Part shown: one piece after another, positions 18,896 through 27,979 of the stretch
Layout of the letters: every line of letters starts with the position of its first letter
How positions within the stretch are numbered: position 1 is the first letter of the stretch
Assembly (NCBI RefSeq): GCF_030813055.1
Contig: NZ_JAUSTW010000006.1
Coordinates: forward strand, 62,001-126,000
Reading direction: 5' to 3'
DNA: 64,000 bases
Origin: Neobacillus ginsengisoli
GTDB taxonomy: Bacteria; Bacillota; Bacilli; Bacillales_B; DSM-18226
The notes under the pieces: generated by a model
Told to the model about the DNA's origin: nothing
Seen by the model: the letters and a program-made list of their open reading frames with translations, nothing else
The model's database searches: none
Position numbers and translations under genes: made by a program

Positions 18896-19252
18896 ATGAT
18901 CAATGCAGCACACATTATTTTCTACAGTACCAACGCGGAGGCAGACCGGGTATTCATCCGCGATGTACTCGGGTTAGCTGGGGTTGACGCCGGCGATGGT
19001 TGGCTGATCTTCAAACTGCCTCCTGCCGAAATCGCCGTGCATCCTACAGACGGTCTTGATAAACACGAGTTTTACTTGATGTGCGACGATATCGAGAAGA
19101 CGATCACGGAACTGACCGCTAAGGGCATCACGATCTCAGAGTCAATCAGCGAGCAGCGTTGGGGTCGGCTCAACTCCATCAAGCTTCCCAGCGGCGCTAA
19201 TATCTCGATATACCAGCCACGCCATCCCACCGCCTACGATCTAGAGGGCTGA
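18896..19252 (+). CDS. VOC (glyoxalase/bleomycin resistance) family protein
   Basis: 118-residue vicinal-oxygen-chelate fold: it opens INAAHIIFYSTNAEADRVFI, has GDGWLIFKLPPAEIAVHP in the middle and ends with SIKLPSGANISIYQPRHP. Members bind or modify small toxic compounds. The codon use is rich in G/C third positions (for example GACGCCGGCGATGG), unlike the flanking AT-rich DNA, which suggests recent transfer. The ribosome site is GGAGAG; no partner genes. Confidence 0.85.
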   Translation: MINAAHIIFYSTNAEADRVFIRDVLGLAGVDAGDGWLIFKLPPAEIAVHPTDGLDKHEFYLMCDDIEKTITELTAKGITISESISEQRWGRLNSIKLPSGANISIYQPRHPTAYDLEG

Positions 19253-19344
19253 GTCACCGTACATCCATCTCTTTCTCTCAGCTAACTGGTAACGTTAGCA
19301 CAGTAACTAAAGATCAATTTTTGAAGCTCTTTTATATTTTTCGA

Positions 19345-19390
19345 TATTCCGCAATCGGGCGCATTACTGGAATAACGGTAATGCTTTTTT
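19345..19390 (+). repeat. CAATCGGGCGC repeat, copy H with hairpin and T-run
   Basis: TATTCCGCAATCGGGCGC, then stem GCATTAC / GTAATGC around TGGAATAACG, then TTTTTT. Functions plausibly as the terminator of the VOC gene. Confidence 0.75.
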
Positions 19391-19479
19391 CTTATCAAGT
19401 AAATGGTAGGAGTTGAAGAAGCTCGTTCGACGAAAAGGACATTCCTGGTAGTACAGAGATGCCCTTTTTTACTGTTTTG

Positions 19480-19875
19480 TTAGAATTTAAAGTCTAGAAT
19501 CATCTTACTGGTTTCACCTGTAAACTTATAATTATAAGACCCTTTTAAGCTTTCTAAGTCACCGGTAGCTTTGATGATTGTTGCTGGAGAATCTAGATTT
19601 CCTTTATCAAATATTCCTTGCTCTATAGCCGTAAATGTCCCCTGTTTTCCCTTGTAAGTTCCTTCGAAATGCAGAAATCCGGAAATTTTAGAAGTGGCCA
19701 AGTGACCATCATCTATAGTAGAGTCTATATAAAATAATAAATATTCAACAAAAGCTTTTCCTGTTAATTCACCCTCAATATCATATTCAACATGGGCAAT
19801 ATTAATAGGGAATTCTTTTCTAGTGTCGTCTACTGGCTTTTCATCCCATTTGCTTACTGTAAATGTTACCTCCAT
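19480..19875 (-). CDS. DUF3224 family protein
   Basis: 131 residues. Features of DUF3224 beta-barrel proteins: a first strand EVTFTVSKWDEKP, GKAFVEYLLFYID, SGFLHFEGTYKGKQGTFTAIEQG and the C-terminal DLESLKGSYNYKF. Function unknown. ATG 19875 has GGGAG 8 bases upstream; 18 further upstream codons are open but lack a ribosome site. Stands alone on the minus strand. Confidence 0.85.
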   Translation of the reverse strand: MEVTFTVSKWDEKPVDDTRKEFPINIAHVEYDIEGELTGKAFVEYLLFYIDSTIDDGHLATSKISGFLHFEGTYKGKQGTFTAIEQGIFDKGNLDSPATIIKATGDLESLKGSYNYKFTGETSKMILDFKF

Positions 19876-20091
19876 ACGTAAATCTCCCTTCATTATTAAA
19901 TAGTAATTCACCTCCAGTATAATATCCAAAAAGCACCATTATCAATAATAGAATAGGAGTGTTTTTATTAATTATTCTTTTAGTGATATTAAATGGGTAA
20001 CAAGACCTGAACTTGATAATATATATAGCTCAAATTTGTTAGTACCAACTCTTAGTTATTATAGTGAAATCCTTTAATAAATGATAATCTA

Positions 20092-20140
20092 TATTCAACA
20101 AACGGGCGCGATCCTGGAACAAGGATAAGCGCCCATTATT
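20092..20140 (+). repeat. CAATCGGGCGC repeat, copy I with hairpin
   Basis: TATTCAACAAACGGGCGCG, then ATCCTGGAACAAGGAT, then AAGCGCCCATTATT. Stem GGGCGC / GCGCCC plus ATCCT / AGGAT. It lies between two minus-strand genes, so it does not simply follow a plus-strand gene. Confidence 0.72.
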
Positions 20141-20228
20141 CCTTTTAGGGGCATATTATAAAGTAATATCGTAAATCAATCGAAGCCTTTAGTTAAACAA
20201 GAAATGAGGCAAAACTCTTTTAATTTTT

Positions 20229-20468
20229 TTATATTTTGGTCCCAATAGTTTGGCGACTCTTTTGTCTATTTCTTTGTAATTCGCTTTGTTTCCATGTGTA
20301 TTTTTGCATATATAACCTAAGCACATCTTTCATTGACTTCCCATTTCTTTCAACCGCATCTCGAAAATCATCTCTTATCTGTTCTGGAATTTCAATACTT
20401 ACTCGAACGATTTTTGGATCAATTTTAATTCCTATTCTTTCTTTCATTTTTTTTTGTGTGCCTGACAC
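20229..20468 (-). CDS. small ribbon-helix-helix DNA-binding protein (paralogue 1)
   Basis: 79 residues. A beta strand (KIVRVSIEIPEQ, about 19-30) is followed by two helices (IRDDFRDAVERNGKS and MKDVLRLYMQKYTWK), the ribbon-helix-helix pattern of CopG/ParG-like repressors, and then a basic tail (QRNRQKSRQ). The start is GTG 20468 with GGGAGG upstream. A paralogue is encoded at 39549. Two 20-bp direct repeats and a TATAAT lie just upstream, suggesting autorepression. Role unknown. Confidence 0.78.
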   Translation of the reverse strand: MSGTQKKMKERIGIKIDPKIVRVSIEIPEQIRDDFRDAVERNGKSMKDVLRLYMQKYTWKQSELQRNRQKSRQTIGTKI

Positions 20469-20521
20469 ATTAATTAACCTCCCATCATAGTCATTATCAA
20501 TACATTTAAAATAATAATTAA

Positions 20522-20561
20522 TAATTATGCAATTTTACAAATAATTATACAAATTTACAAA
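20522..20561 (-). promoter_or_regulatory. two 20-bp direct repeats overlapping a -10 box (RHH operator)
   Basis: Plus-strand units TAATTATGCAATTTTACAAA (20522-20541) and TAATTATACAAATTTACAAA (20542-20561) differ at two positions. On the minus strand a TATAAT lies inside the second unit (20549-20544), 76 bases before the RHH gene. Confidence 0.6.
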
Positions 20562-20701
20562 TAGATATTCAACGGTAAAATAAGTATATTCTTAAACTGC
20601 AAATCTGACGGTTAGTACAGTAAACACAGTTTCTTAAATATGCATAAATATTAGAATCTATACAATTTCTCTTTGAGTAATGATTCAAACATACTGCAAA
20701 A

Positions 20702-20860
20702 TCATACATCAATTAATTTAAAAGCCCACTCGTTATTTGATGAGTAGGCTTCGATTTCCGTTATGTAGCCATGATAATAAATGTCCTCGTCATCCTCTTT
20801 GCTAGTCTAGTAACGAACAACGATCGTCACATAGTCGCCTTCCTTTTACCGAAAATCAGT
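20702..20860 (-). pseudogene. decayed unrecognised reading frame
   Basis: A minus-strand frame reads EGDYVTIVVRY, an in-frame TAG (20809-20807), then TSKEDDEDIYYHGYITEIEA and SNNEWAFKLIDV before a stop at 20702. Looks like a small protein broken by a nonsense codon; the family is not recognised. An unrelated 12-bp inverted repeat AATAACCAAAAC / GTTTTGGTTATT lies at 20970-21014. Confidence 0.35.
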
Positions 20861-21114
20861 TAAACCTGGTCCATATATGCTGCCTCTTTGGTTAATTCAA
20901 GATAGACAGGCTATCTAAATAGGGATTCTGATGTCAAAACGCGAACTTTCCATTAAGACAAATAATGTAAATAACCAAAACCAAAAACGTCCTTGAAATG
21001 TTGTTTTGGTTATTTAAGCTTGAATAATTGAAAGTAAAATCAGGGTCTAGAATCACCAAAATCACCAATTAAAAAAGTCCTTAGCGTAGTGAATTTTCGT
21101 TTTTTTAGTTTCTG

Positions 21115-21143
21115 TTGTTGTTTAATAAGGAGGGGTGTATAAT
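21115..21143 (+). promoter_or_regulatory. sigma-A promoter
   Basis: -35 TTGTTG (21115-21120), 17-bp spacer, -10 TATAAT (21138-21143), 37 bases upstream of the small orphan gene at 21181. Confidence 0.6.
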
Positions 21144-21180
21144 ACCTGTATTTTAAAAATGAAAAAGAAGGATAAACCAT

Positions 21181-21444
21181 ATGTTGAACCATGATTCAGG
21201 TGAAGATGTAAATGTATTACATGCTGAACTTATTGACAAAGAGTGTATTCAGGTACAAGTTCAAATTAATGATAAGGTAGAAACCGTTTGGCTTAATTAT
21301 TGGGAACCGGTAATTGTTCCTAAATCATACAGTCCTTATCGATTAGAAATTCTTGTTGAACTCAGTAATTACATAGAGATGAAAGAAAAACCGTTTCGTA
21401 ATGAATTTGAATTTATGAGGATGAGAGTGTTAACTTTTGGCTAA
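21181..21444 (+). CDS. small hypothetical protein
   Basis: 87 residues, acidic, no membrane segment or signal peptide. I do not recognise it. It contains a strand-rich middle (ECIQVQVQINDKVETVWLNY) followed by WEPVIVPKSYSPYRLEIL. A good promoter and AAGAAGG upstream of ATG 21181 support expression. The 296 bp after it hold no gene that I can support. Confidence 0.55.
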   Translation: MLNHDSGEDVNVLHAELIDKECIQVQVQINDKVETVWLNYWEPVIVPKSYSPYRLEILVELSNYIEMKEKPFRNEFEFMRMRVLTFG

Positions 21445-21740
21445 TTAGGGGTCCGACTAAGTTTTAGATGGTTGCCCACACGATATATTACAGTGTAAAT
21501 GATTTGAGATATAAGTAAACGAATGACCCCTGAAGAACGATGAAACATACATAAAAGTAAATGTAAAAATCTTACAATAACAGTATCTTCTTTCTAATAC
21601 ATTTTTTAAACTGAGCACCAGCTTTGTTAAGTGAGTATATAATTTGTAATTTTTGCTAAATATCATTATCCTAGATAACACAGCTATTACTTAAAGTTAG
21701 CTGGTGAAAATAAATAAGAAACAATCAGGAGGAAAGCATA

Positions 21741-22802
21741 ATGGAACATACGATGATCAGTAAGCTTTTTGAACCTGTAACTATAGGTGCGTGGAAGTTG
21801 CGTACAAGAACAGCCATGGCACCAATGACACGCTGTTTTGCAGATGTTCAAACAGGAGTTGTTGGTGAAGATGTCGTGGAATATTACCGTCGACGTGCAG
21901 CGGATGGAATTGGTCTGATTATTACTGAAGGTATTGTCATTAGTCCTCGCGCAAAAGGTAATCCAGGCGTTCCGGGGCTGTATACTCAAGAACAAATTAA
22001 TGCGTGGAAAAAGGTAACAGAAGCGGTGCATCGAGAAGGTGGAACGATCATCGCACAAATTTGGCATGTTGGAAGAGCAAGTCATCATGAGATTGCTGGC
22101 AATCTACCACCACAGGCACCATCAGCTATACGAGCGGAAGGAAAAGTATCACGATTTGGAAAACCTTTTGATATACCTGAAGAAATGAGTATCGACGATA
22201 TTAAAGAAGTCATTGGCCAATATGCACAAGCTGCAATAAATGCGATTGAAGCCGGTTTTGACGGAGTTGAAGTGCACGGTGCCCACGGATATTTAATTGA
22301 TCAATTTAATTCAGATGTTTCCAATCACCGGACAGATAGATACGGAGGAGATCTTGCAGGCAGACTAACATTTATGAAAGAAGTCTTAAAGGAAGTTATT
22401 AATGCAGTGGGAGCTAATCGTACACTTATTCGATTTTCAGCGTTAAAAATTGACCATCCGGATTACATGTGGGAAGATCCGGAAGAAGCTATTCAAACTT
22501 TTATTGAAGCTTTCAAAGAGGTTGGTATGACAATGATTCATCCGTCAACCATGGAATTTACCAAAACAATTGCCGATGGAAAAACAATACATCAGCTCGT
22601 CCGTAAATATTGGGATGGAGTTACTGTCGGAGTCGGAGATTTAAATGCTGAAACAGCTGAACAAGCAATAGCAGAAGGAACGATTGATATCGCTGCTTTT
22701 GGACGTCCGTTACTTGCCAATCCAAATTTTCTTCATCGAGTGGAAAAAGGAGAAGAAATTATTCCCTATGATGCGAAAACTCATCTGAAAGAATTAATTT
22801 AG
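21741..22802 (+). CDS. old yellow enzyme family NADH:flavin oxidoreductase
   Basis: 353-residue FMN TIM barrel. Family landmarks: RTAMAPMTRCFAD near residue 30, YYRRRAADGIGLIITEG, IAQIWHVGRASH, the active-site pair in VEVHGAHGYLIDQF (about 173-187) and a C-terminal FGRPLLANPNF. It reduces activated alkenes or nitro compounds. ATG 21741 is preceded by AGGAGG. Repeat copy J follows. Confidence 0.93.
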   Translation: MEHTMISKLFEPVTIGAWKLRTRTAMAPMTRCFADVQTGVVGEDVVEYYRRRAADGIGLIITEGIVISPRAKGNPGVPGLYTQEQINAWKKVTEAVHREGGTIIAQIWHVGRASHHEIAGNLPPQAPSAIRAEGKVSRFGKPFDIPEEMSIDDIKEVIGQYAQAAINAIEAGFDGVEVHGAHGYLIDQFNSDVSNHRTDRYGGDLAGRLTFMKEVLKEVINAVGANRTLIRFSALKIDHPDYMWEDPEEAIQTFIEAFKEVGMTMIHPSTMEFTKTIADGKTIHQLVRKYWDGVTVGVGDLNAETAEQAIAEGTIDIAAFGRPLLANPNFLHRVEKGEEIIPYDAKTHLKELI

Positions 22803-22883
22803 TCCTTTTGGTTTCTTAATAAAAAGGTTTGTTAAAAATTATCTTTATTTCCATATCCAGTACCAGCTAATATAGGCTATCTT

Positions 22884-22924
22884 TTATTCAAGAATAGGGC
22901 GCATTTCTGTAGAAATGCGCTTTT
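22884..22924 (+). repeat. CAATCGGGCGC repeat, copy J with perfect hairpin
   Basis: TTATTCAAGAATAGGGC, then GCGCATTTCT GT AGAAATGCGC, then TTTT. A perfect 10-bp stem; serves as the probable terminator of the oxidoreductase gene. Confidence 0.75.
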
Positions 22925-22986
22925 CTTAATGAATTGGGCCATTTAATTGAATAAGACTTTCAAACAAAAACTTGATATTTATGCTA

Positions 22987-23205
22987 ATATTCGAATCCAA
23001 ACACTCTTTTTCGATCAAATAGATCCGATAATGACCGGCAACGGGAGAAAGAATCGTGCTTGATATCATATAAGACGCAAAAGCCCATGTATACAAATCA
23101 AATCTCCCTAACTCCTTCTCGATAATGTGTCATGATGGTGGAATCAATGGATGTTACCAGCCTGGCAAGAACAATACTAGTCATGACTGAAGTTCTACTT
23201 TTCAT
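22987..23205 (-). pseudogene. MFS drug transporter N-terminal remnant (EmrB/QacA type)
   Basis: From ATG 23205 the frame reads SIVLARLVTSIDSTIMTH and stops. A shifted frame then reads DLYTWAFASYMISSTILSP and another SDLFDRKRVFGFEY, which together reproduce the first two helices and motif A of DHA2 transporters. Only about 75 codons survive. Confidence 0.65.
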
Positions 23206-23353
23206 CTATTTCCCCCCTTTTTCAACTCGAAGTAAATATTTTACTCTATCAAATATATTTAAATAAAAATGCATTTTTTATAAATATTTCCAATCTTTAA
23301 GTTCAACTTTGAGGGAATGTTATAAATGAATTATATCTCATGGAGGTTGAATT

Positions 23354-24217
23354 ATGAGGAAAGCGATATTTATTTTCTTACTCTCATTTGTGCTTATGTC
23401 TAATGTACCAGTTGCTTGGGCAACACCTCCCGCCAATGAGCTTAATCAATATTTAGCAGAAATTGGCTGGACGAAGCAAGATTTAATGAATTATTTAAAT
23501 TTTTATGAAATGCCATTAGAAGGATTTAGCACTCTCGCAGACCTAAAGAATGCATTAGGAACCCCCGTTAATGCGAAAAACCTTCAAGATCTATTAAGTA
23601 AATATCATCTCAGCCAGACAGACCTAAATAATCTTTTGAAACAATTTGGAGATTCATTAGATAAATATAAGTTTATCGAGGATTTAAATAACACACTTGC
23701 ATTTTATACAAACCACGATAACGTAATGGCCCGAATAAAAATGGATATGGCCAAAATTGGTATCACCAGCAAAGAGGCAGATAGGTTTTTTAGCTATTTG
23801 ACTCAAATAGAGGAAGATAATAAAACTCAGCTGGACCAAATGCAATCACTCGATTATCAAATCGATAAATTTCTAGGTACGGTTGACCCTTCACAACTAA
23901 ACGCCGAACAATTAGATGAATTATCACAAATCTTTAAGCAAACCTTAAACCTTTATGAAATTCAATTAAAGCTCAAGGCAAATAATAAAAATATTACCTT
24001 GGATGACCTCTTAAAAATGAAGATATCCCCTGGAAATCTTTACACAGGAGTCTACAGTAATGCTGGAGAGCCACTGCTTGATTTCACCATTCCAGCTAAG
24101 GCCTTCCAAGGAGTGGTCGCTGGTTTGGAAGAATTGCTCAACCTAGGCGGTCTGGCAAACGAATTTGTCGATTATATGCACAGTGAAAAATATAATGATA
24201 TAAATCCATATAAATAA
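23354..24217 (+). CDS. processed acidic surface protein-like exported protein
   Basis: 287 residues with a clear signal peptide (about residues 1-24, cleavage near AWA-TPP). Repeated helix-type units start NELNQYLAEIGWTKQDLMNYLNF and NLQDLLSKYHLSQTDLNNLL, resembling the Bacillus processed acidic surface protein family. Family members usually carry a C-terminal LPXTA-like sorting signal and membrane segment; this one ends SEKYNDINPYK with neither, so it is either secreted or shortened. No sortase gene is next to it. Strong terminator at 24273. Confidence 0.7.
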   Translation: MRKAIFIFLLSFVLMSNVPVAWATPPANELNQYLAEIGWTKQDLMNYLNFYEMPLEGFSTLADLKNALGTPVNAKNLQDLLSKYHLSQTDLNNLLKQFGDSLDKYKFIEDLNNTLAFYTNHDNVMARIKMDMAKIGITSKEADRFFSYLTQIEEDNKTQLDQMQSLDYQIDKFLGTVDPSQLNAEQLDELSQIFKQTLNLYEIQLKLKANNKNITLDDLLKMKISPGNLYTGVYSNAGEPLLDFTIPAKAFQGVVAGLEELLNLGGLANEFVDYMHSEKYNDINPYK

Positions 24218-24272
24218 AAGCTGGGAAAATTGGATTCGCAAATAAATGTTTTTTGTTGAAAGTTAACGATTG

Positions 24273-24312
24273 AAAAAGGTTGCCCCAAAAAATTTTTGGG
24301 ACAACCTTTTTG
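24273..24312 (+). terminator. strong terminator
   Basis: AAAAAGGTTGCCCCAAAA pairs with TTTTTGGGACAACCTTTTT with one mismatch. It would also work on the minus strand. Confidence 0.88.
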
Positions 24313-24436
24313 TATTTACTGTTAGATGATCAAATTTGACGAAACAATTTTTGGGATTTATCGGTGAATATACATATTTAGGCGAATTCATATGATTTTA
24401 TTAGCGAAGATTCATTTTTATTAGTGGTTTAATTTT

Positions 24437-25111
24437 TCAATGATCCAACCTCATGAAATTTACCTCTCCGTAATCCATTTCGGGGCCTACATTTCCGGTA
24501 TAAGCAATCGCCGTGTCATATCCGCCTTCGCCTGCACCATGCAGCCAAATGATTAAAGGACGTTTTCCTCTGCTCATATTTGGTGAATAATAGCCGAAAC
24601 GCAGAGGCAACTCAGCATATGATGATTTGCTGTTTATCCAGCCTTTGATTTGCTCCATCTTGCCGCCGCTGAAATGATCATAGGCAAGCCCTGAAATGGA
24701 ATCATTATCGGTTTGTATTTCTTTTACCTGCGTTATGCGAAAATCGCAGAAAACATATACATTAAGTCCCTGTTCCAGAAACGCAGTTACTGAGTTTAAA
24801 CGGTAGATCGGCTCACATTCGAGTTCAAGTGTGGCGTGACTGCCGAGTTCGGTTTTGTTCCCTTCACCGTCTGATGTATACGCTTTTGTAACACGACAAT
24901 ATCCTTTTGACGGACGAGCCTCTTTCGAAGTCCAATTATTTCTGAGTTGAAGCACTTCGCCGGTTTTTTTGCTTCGTCTCTCGACATAAACGTTGAAAGT
25001 ATCTTCCGATAGCACCTCTGATTTAACAGATTCGGACAGAGGAAGAATGATTTTGGATATGTACGGGCCATAGTCAGTGACTTCTGTCACAGTCATGTAA
25101 GAACGATTCAT
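24437..25111 (-). pseudogene. esterase/alpha-beta hydrolase, 3'-truncated
   Basis: 224 residues: an N-terminal Ig-like region (about 1-120) followed by the start of a hydrolase domain ending LIIWLHGAGEGGYDTAIAYT. The protein diverges after residue 205 and stops at 24437 before any GxSxG nucleophile motif, Asp or His. Complete relatives should be about twice as long. The 5' end is intact (ATG 25111 with GGAGAG). Probably non-functional as an enzyme. Confidence 0.6.
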
Positions 25112-25624
25112 TTCTATCTCTCCTGTTGTAAATTCACTTAATTCATATTGAACATAATACCTATAAGTTTATAAAATGAAGCACTTGTTTATTTTGTGAT
25201 TCTTTTAGCCATAGATTGCTGGCCAGGCGGTCAATTAGGAACTTTCCATGAAAGATGCCATCCAATTTTTTGATCTTCGGCTCCGAAAACGGAACGTCTT
25301 GTGGGTGCTTAACCCAGTTTTAATTTTTTTATGGCTGGTTTAGGTCTTCATTACTAAATTTGTTTACAAAATATTTAGAATTTTATCTTATTTGCAATCG
25401 TATCACTCTAAAAAAGTGGATGTCAATCTAATGTTTAATTATAAGCCGGGTGTCAGCCTGGAAACGCAAATGTATTTACTCAATGATGATTCATTTAAGA
25501 AACCTTTCGGACGACTTTTCTTACTAGAAAAGTTTTTTTATTATATTAAAGGAACTATAATTGTATTGAAGGTAAATAAACACACTGCGGAACTTTACAT
25601 AGTAGAAGGTGAGGGAATAAACTT
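25112..25624. other. non-coding stretch
   Basis: About 510 bp. A 78-codon plus-strand frame (TTG 25392 to 25628) is present and overlaps the next gene by four bases, but it has no ribosome site or recognisable motif. I see no other feature. Confidence 0.35.
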
Positions 25625-26209
25625 ATGACAACTATCGTGCAATCATTCTATTATAATCAAGCACCTGATACATTACAACGTGAGATTGCCGTAATGCTAC
25701 ATCAGGTCTGGCCAGATGCTTGTCCGATGCCAGGGGCAACGATTCCGGAAGCTCACGATAAAGAACTTAATGCACGCTCATTTTATTCCTACATAGATGG
25801 AAAGTTGGTCAGCTATGCAGGTGTGGTGCATAAGACTATCAAGCACGATGGACAAACATTAAATATTGCTGGACTTAGCTGTGTGGCTACTGATCCCGAG
25901 TATCAAGGTCAAGGGTTAGGTTTACGTACAGTCGCTGCCGCTACTCAATGGATTGAAAAACAAAGAGACATAGATTTTGGCATATTCACGTGTAAACCAT
26001 CTTTAGCTTCTTTCTATAATCGTGCCGGTGCTTGGCCTGTTGTACCAGATGTGGTGCTCATTGGCAGTCGAGATGAGGGTGCTTTATCTAGCGAATCCTT
26101 AGACGTTGTTGTTCTGATGCGTCTGTTTTCAGAAAAGGCCAAGGCTTATGAATCGATCTTGCGTCATACTACTATTAATCTTGATTTTCCGGATGGTCAG
26201 TTTCTATAA
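25625..26209 (+). CDS. GNAT acetyltransferase, AAC(2')-like
   Basis: 194 residues. GNAT motif A is GLSCVATDPEYQGQGLGLRT (about 80-99). The surrounding pattern (YSYIDGKLVSYAGVVHKTI, DFGIFTCKPSLASFYNRAGAW) resembles aminoglycoside 2'-N-acetyltransferase-like proteins. The substrate is unproven; many such chromosomal proteins do not confer resistance. ATG 25625 follows AAGGTGAG. Confidence 0.8.
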   Translation: MTTIVQSFYYNQAPDTLQREIAVMLHQVWPDACPMPGATIPEAHDKELNARSFYSYIDGKLVSYAGVVHKTIKHDGQTLNIAGLSCVATDPEYQGQGLGLRTVAAATQWIEKQRDIDFGIFTCKPSLASFYNRAGAWPVVPDVVLIGSRDEGALSSESLDVVVLMRLFSEKAKAYESILRHTTINLDFPDGQFL

Positions 26210-26221
26210 CAAACTGAGAAC

Positions 26222-26270
26222 GATCTTCCGCAATCGGGCGCTTTTCCGGAACACGGAAAGCGTCTTTTTT
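26222..26270 (+). repeat. CAATCGGGCGC repeat, copy K with hairpin and T-run
   Basis: GATCTTCCGCAATCGGG, then stem CGCTTTTCCG / CGGAAAGCG around GAACA, then TCTTTTTT. Lies 12 bases after the GNAT gene. Confidence 0.75.
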
Positions 26271-26399
26271 TAACGGAATAAAGGATTAAGTTAAATAACA
26301 AGTTTTGAAATAATTGTAATTAAGCAAATGGTTAGTTTAATAAGATGGTGGAATTAACTATATAGAATCTATTATAGGGAGAGTTATATGGAACAAGTT

Positions 26400-26955
26400 A
26401 ATTTCTTAGATAACAGATTGCTTTAATGAAGGTAGTGTAAAAACTGACAAGTTCAGGGCATTTAAAGATGATTCAACCGTTCCACCATTAGGAGTGCAAT
26501 TAACTGTCATTGATTCTGAATATGATTTCTTTTGGAAATTTCGAGATGTTTTATTTTCATTTTGCCTCTTATTTGGATGAGTTGGCTAATGAAGATCCAA
26601 CGTTTAGGTATCAGGGATATGGTGGGAAATCACTACATCATCAGTCGCATGGTGAGGCTTTTTGTCTTTATTCATTAACCGTTTTGGTAATAGGAGTATC
26701 TATCTTTTGGATGAACCTGAAGCAGCGTTATCTCCTGCTCGTCAATTAGCTTTCTTACTGATTATTTATAATCTTGCTAGTCAAGAGTCAAGGTGATGCA
26801 CAATTTATAATCGCTACTCATTCCACCATTCTTCTAGGTTATTCGAATGCACAAATTTATAATTTCGATTCTTCACCTATTCAAGAGATCGAATATGAAG
26901 ATACAGAAAATTATCAAATAACCAAGGGTTTTATAAACAGAAGAGAAAAGTAATC
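26400..26955 (+). pseudogene. AAA family ATPase, heavily frameshifted
   Basis: Pieces in three frames: SYLDELANEDPTFRYQGYGG then KSLHHQSHGEAF; LLDEPEAALSPARQLAFLLI (Walker B-type DEPE); AQFIIATHSTILLGYSNAQI; and a tail EYEDTENYQITKGFINRREK ending at 26955. These match the C-terminal half of SMC-like or RecF-like predicted ATPases. The P-loop is not found. Confidence 0.65.
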
Positions 26956-27125
26956 TAGATGAGCTGTTTCGTAATGACTGCGATGAATCATAATTTATTA
27001 CTACCATGTAAGAACGTAATTTTCTTACATTTTCTGTGGTGAAGCCCTGATTCATGGATGGCTAACGGGTAGCTATAGTTTAATAAGCGCGAACCGGATT
27101 CAGAAGTTCTCCATAATATTATTAA

Positions 27126-27206
27126 TCCTTAAAAATCGGGCGCTTTAATGGAGGAACGAAAAAAGCCCAATTCCTCAGTATTAAAATAGAGAAATTGGGC
27201 TTTTTA
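27126..27206 (+). repeat. CAATCGGGCGC repeat, copy L, followed by a terminator
   Basis: AAAAATCGGGCGCTTTAATG then GAGGAACG, followed by a stem AAAAAGCCCAATT / AATTGGGCTTTTT (27160-27205). The stem is a convincing bidirectional terminator; no intact gene precedes it. Confidence 0.65.
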
Positions 27207-27223
27207 ATATTAGAATTTCCTGG

Positions 27224-27253
27224 TGTAAATTTGCATTTTCCTGACGCTACCCC
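27224..27253. mobile_element. solo end related to the 2889-2948 inverted-repeat element
   Basis: TGTAAATTTGCATTTTCCTG followed by ACGCTACCCC aligns with the reverse complement of the left arm at 2889-2918, which ends GCATTTTCCTGACGATTCCCC. Only one end is present here. A probable insertion-sequence or miniature-element scar. Confidence 0.45.
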
Positions 27254-27522
27254 AACTAGAGCGAGCAGCTAGCCCCTGGAGGTCAAAATTGAGCAACCTA
27301 AGAATTCAAATAACGGACTTCATAGGTTGGAGACATTTTTGTTTGAGGCTAATCAAGGCGCTTGCACATGGTCCCTTGGTCAGTCAGATTTTCAGTTGTT
27401 GTATCCTCATAATTTCTTGTATTTTGTTGATACTATTGTATGTTGAATTAAATAGTAAAGAGTAGTAGCTCAAGTGGAGAATCAAATGAACTCGGAATCT
27501 TTCTTTTAAAGGGGTTGAATAG

Positions 27523-27979
27523 GTGAGGCGGAGAGGTGAAAAAAATAAATCCGAAAAAAAAGATAAAATTCTTATTCTATCCAGTACTTTTGGAGAGAGA
27601 CATCAACAAGTTGCCTACGCGGTCCGCGAGGCGGTGCAGTCGCGCCTGTCAGATGCAGAACCAGTTGTTGTGGACTTTAATGGCAGGAATTGCAGATTCT
27701 AAAATTGCTGATACAGGAACCCCAATCAAATCAAAATTTTACGAGCATCATTCTCGTAAAGATCTATCTGTAAAATATGGACTGGATTTTGACTTACCTA
27801 CGATCATGGTGATGGGTGGGGGACACGGCATGATTCGCGATGGTTTATCGACCTTTCGCGAGCTGGATGCATTACCTCAACCCAAACAACTTATCATTGT
27901 ATGTGGTCACAATGATAAATTACGACATCAGTTAAAAGACGAATTAAAAGTTCCTAATAGGTATGAAAGAGAACGTTAA
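27523..27979 (+). pseudogene. MGDG-synthase/UgtP-like glycosyltransferase, internal and 3' deletion
   Basis: GTG 27523 (after AAAGGGG) opens a frame with ILILSSTFGERHQQVAYAVR and ends VVVDF, the conserved N-terminus of processive diacylglycerol glucosyltransferases. It stops at about 27702. Another frame resumes with IPIKSKFYEHHSRK-like sequence, FDLPTIMVMGGGHGMIRDGL and LIIVCGHNDKLRHQL, the start of the nucleotide-sugar domain, then ends at 27979. The middle and the UDP-sugar-binding end are gone. A deacetylase with a YkoP-type domain follows, as in ykoN-ykoP-like layouts. Confidence 0.7.

Noticed and set aside
25392..25628. 78-codon plus-strand frame before the AAC-like GNAT gene
   Set aside because: TTG start without ribosome site, no recognisable motif, and it overlaps the next start; probably chance.
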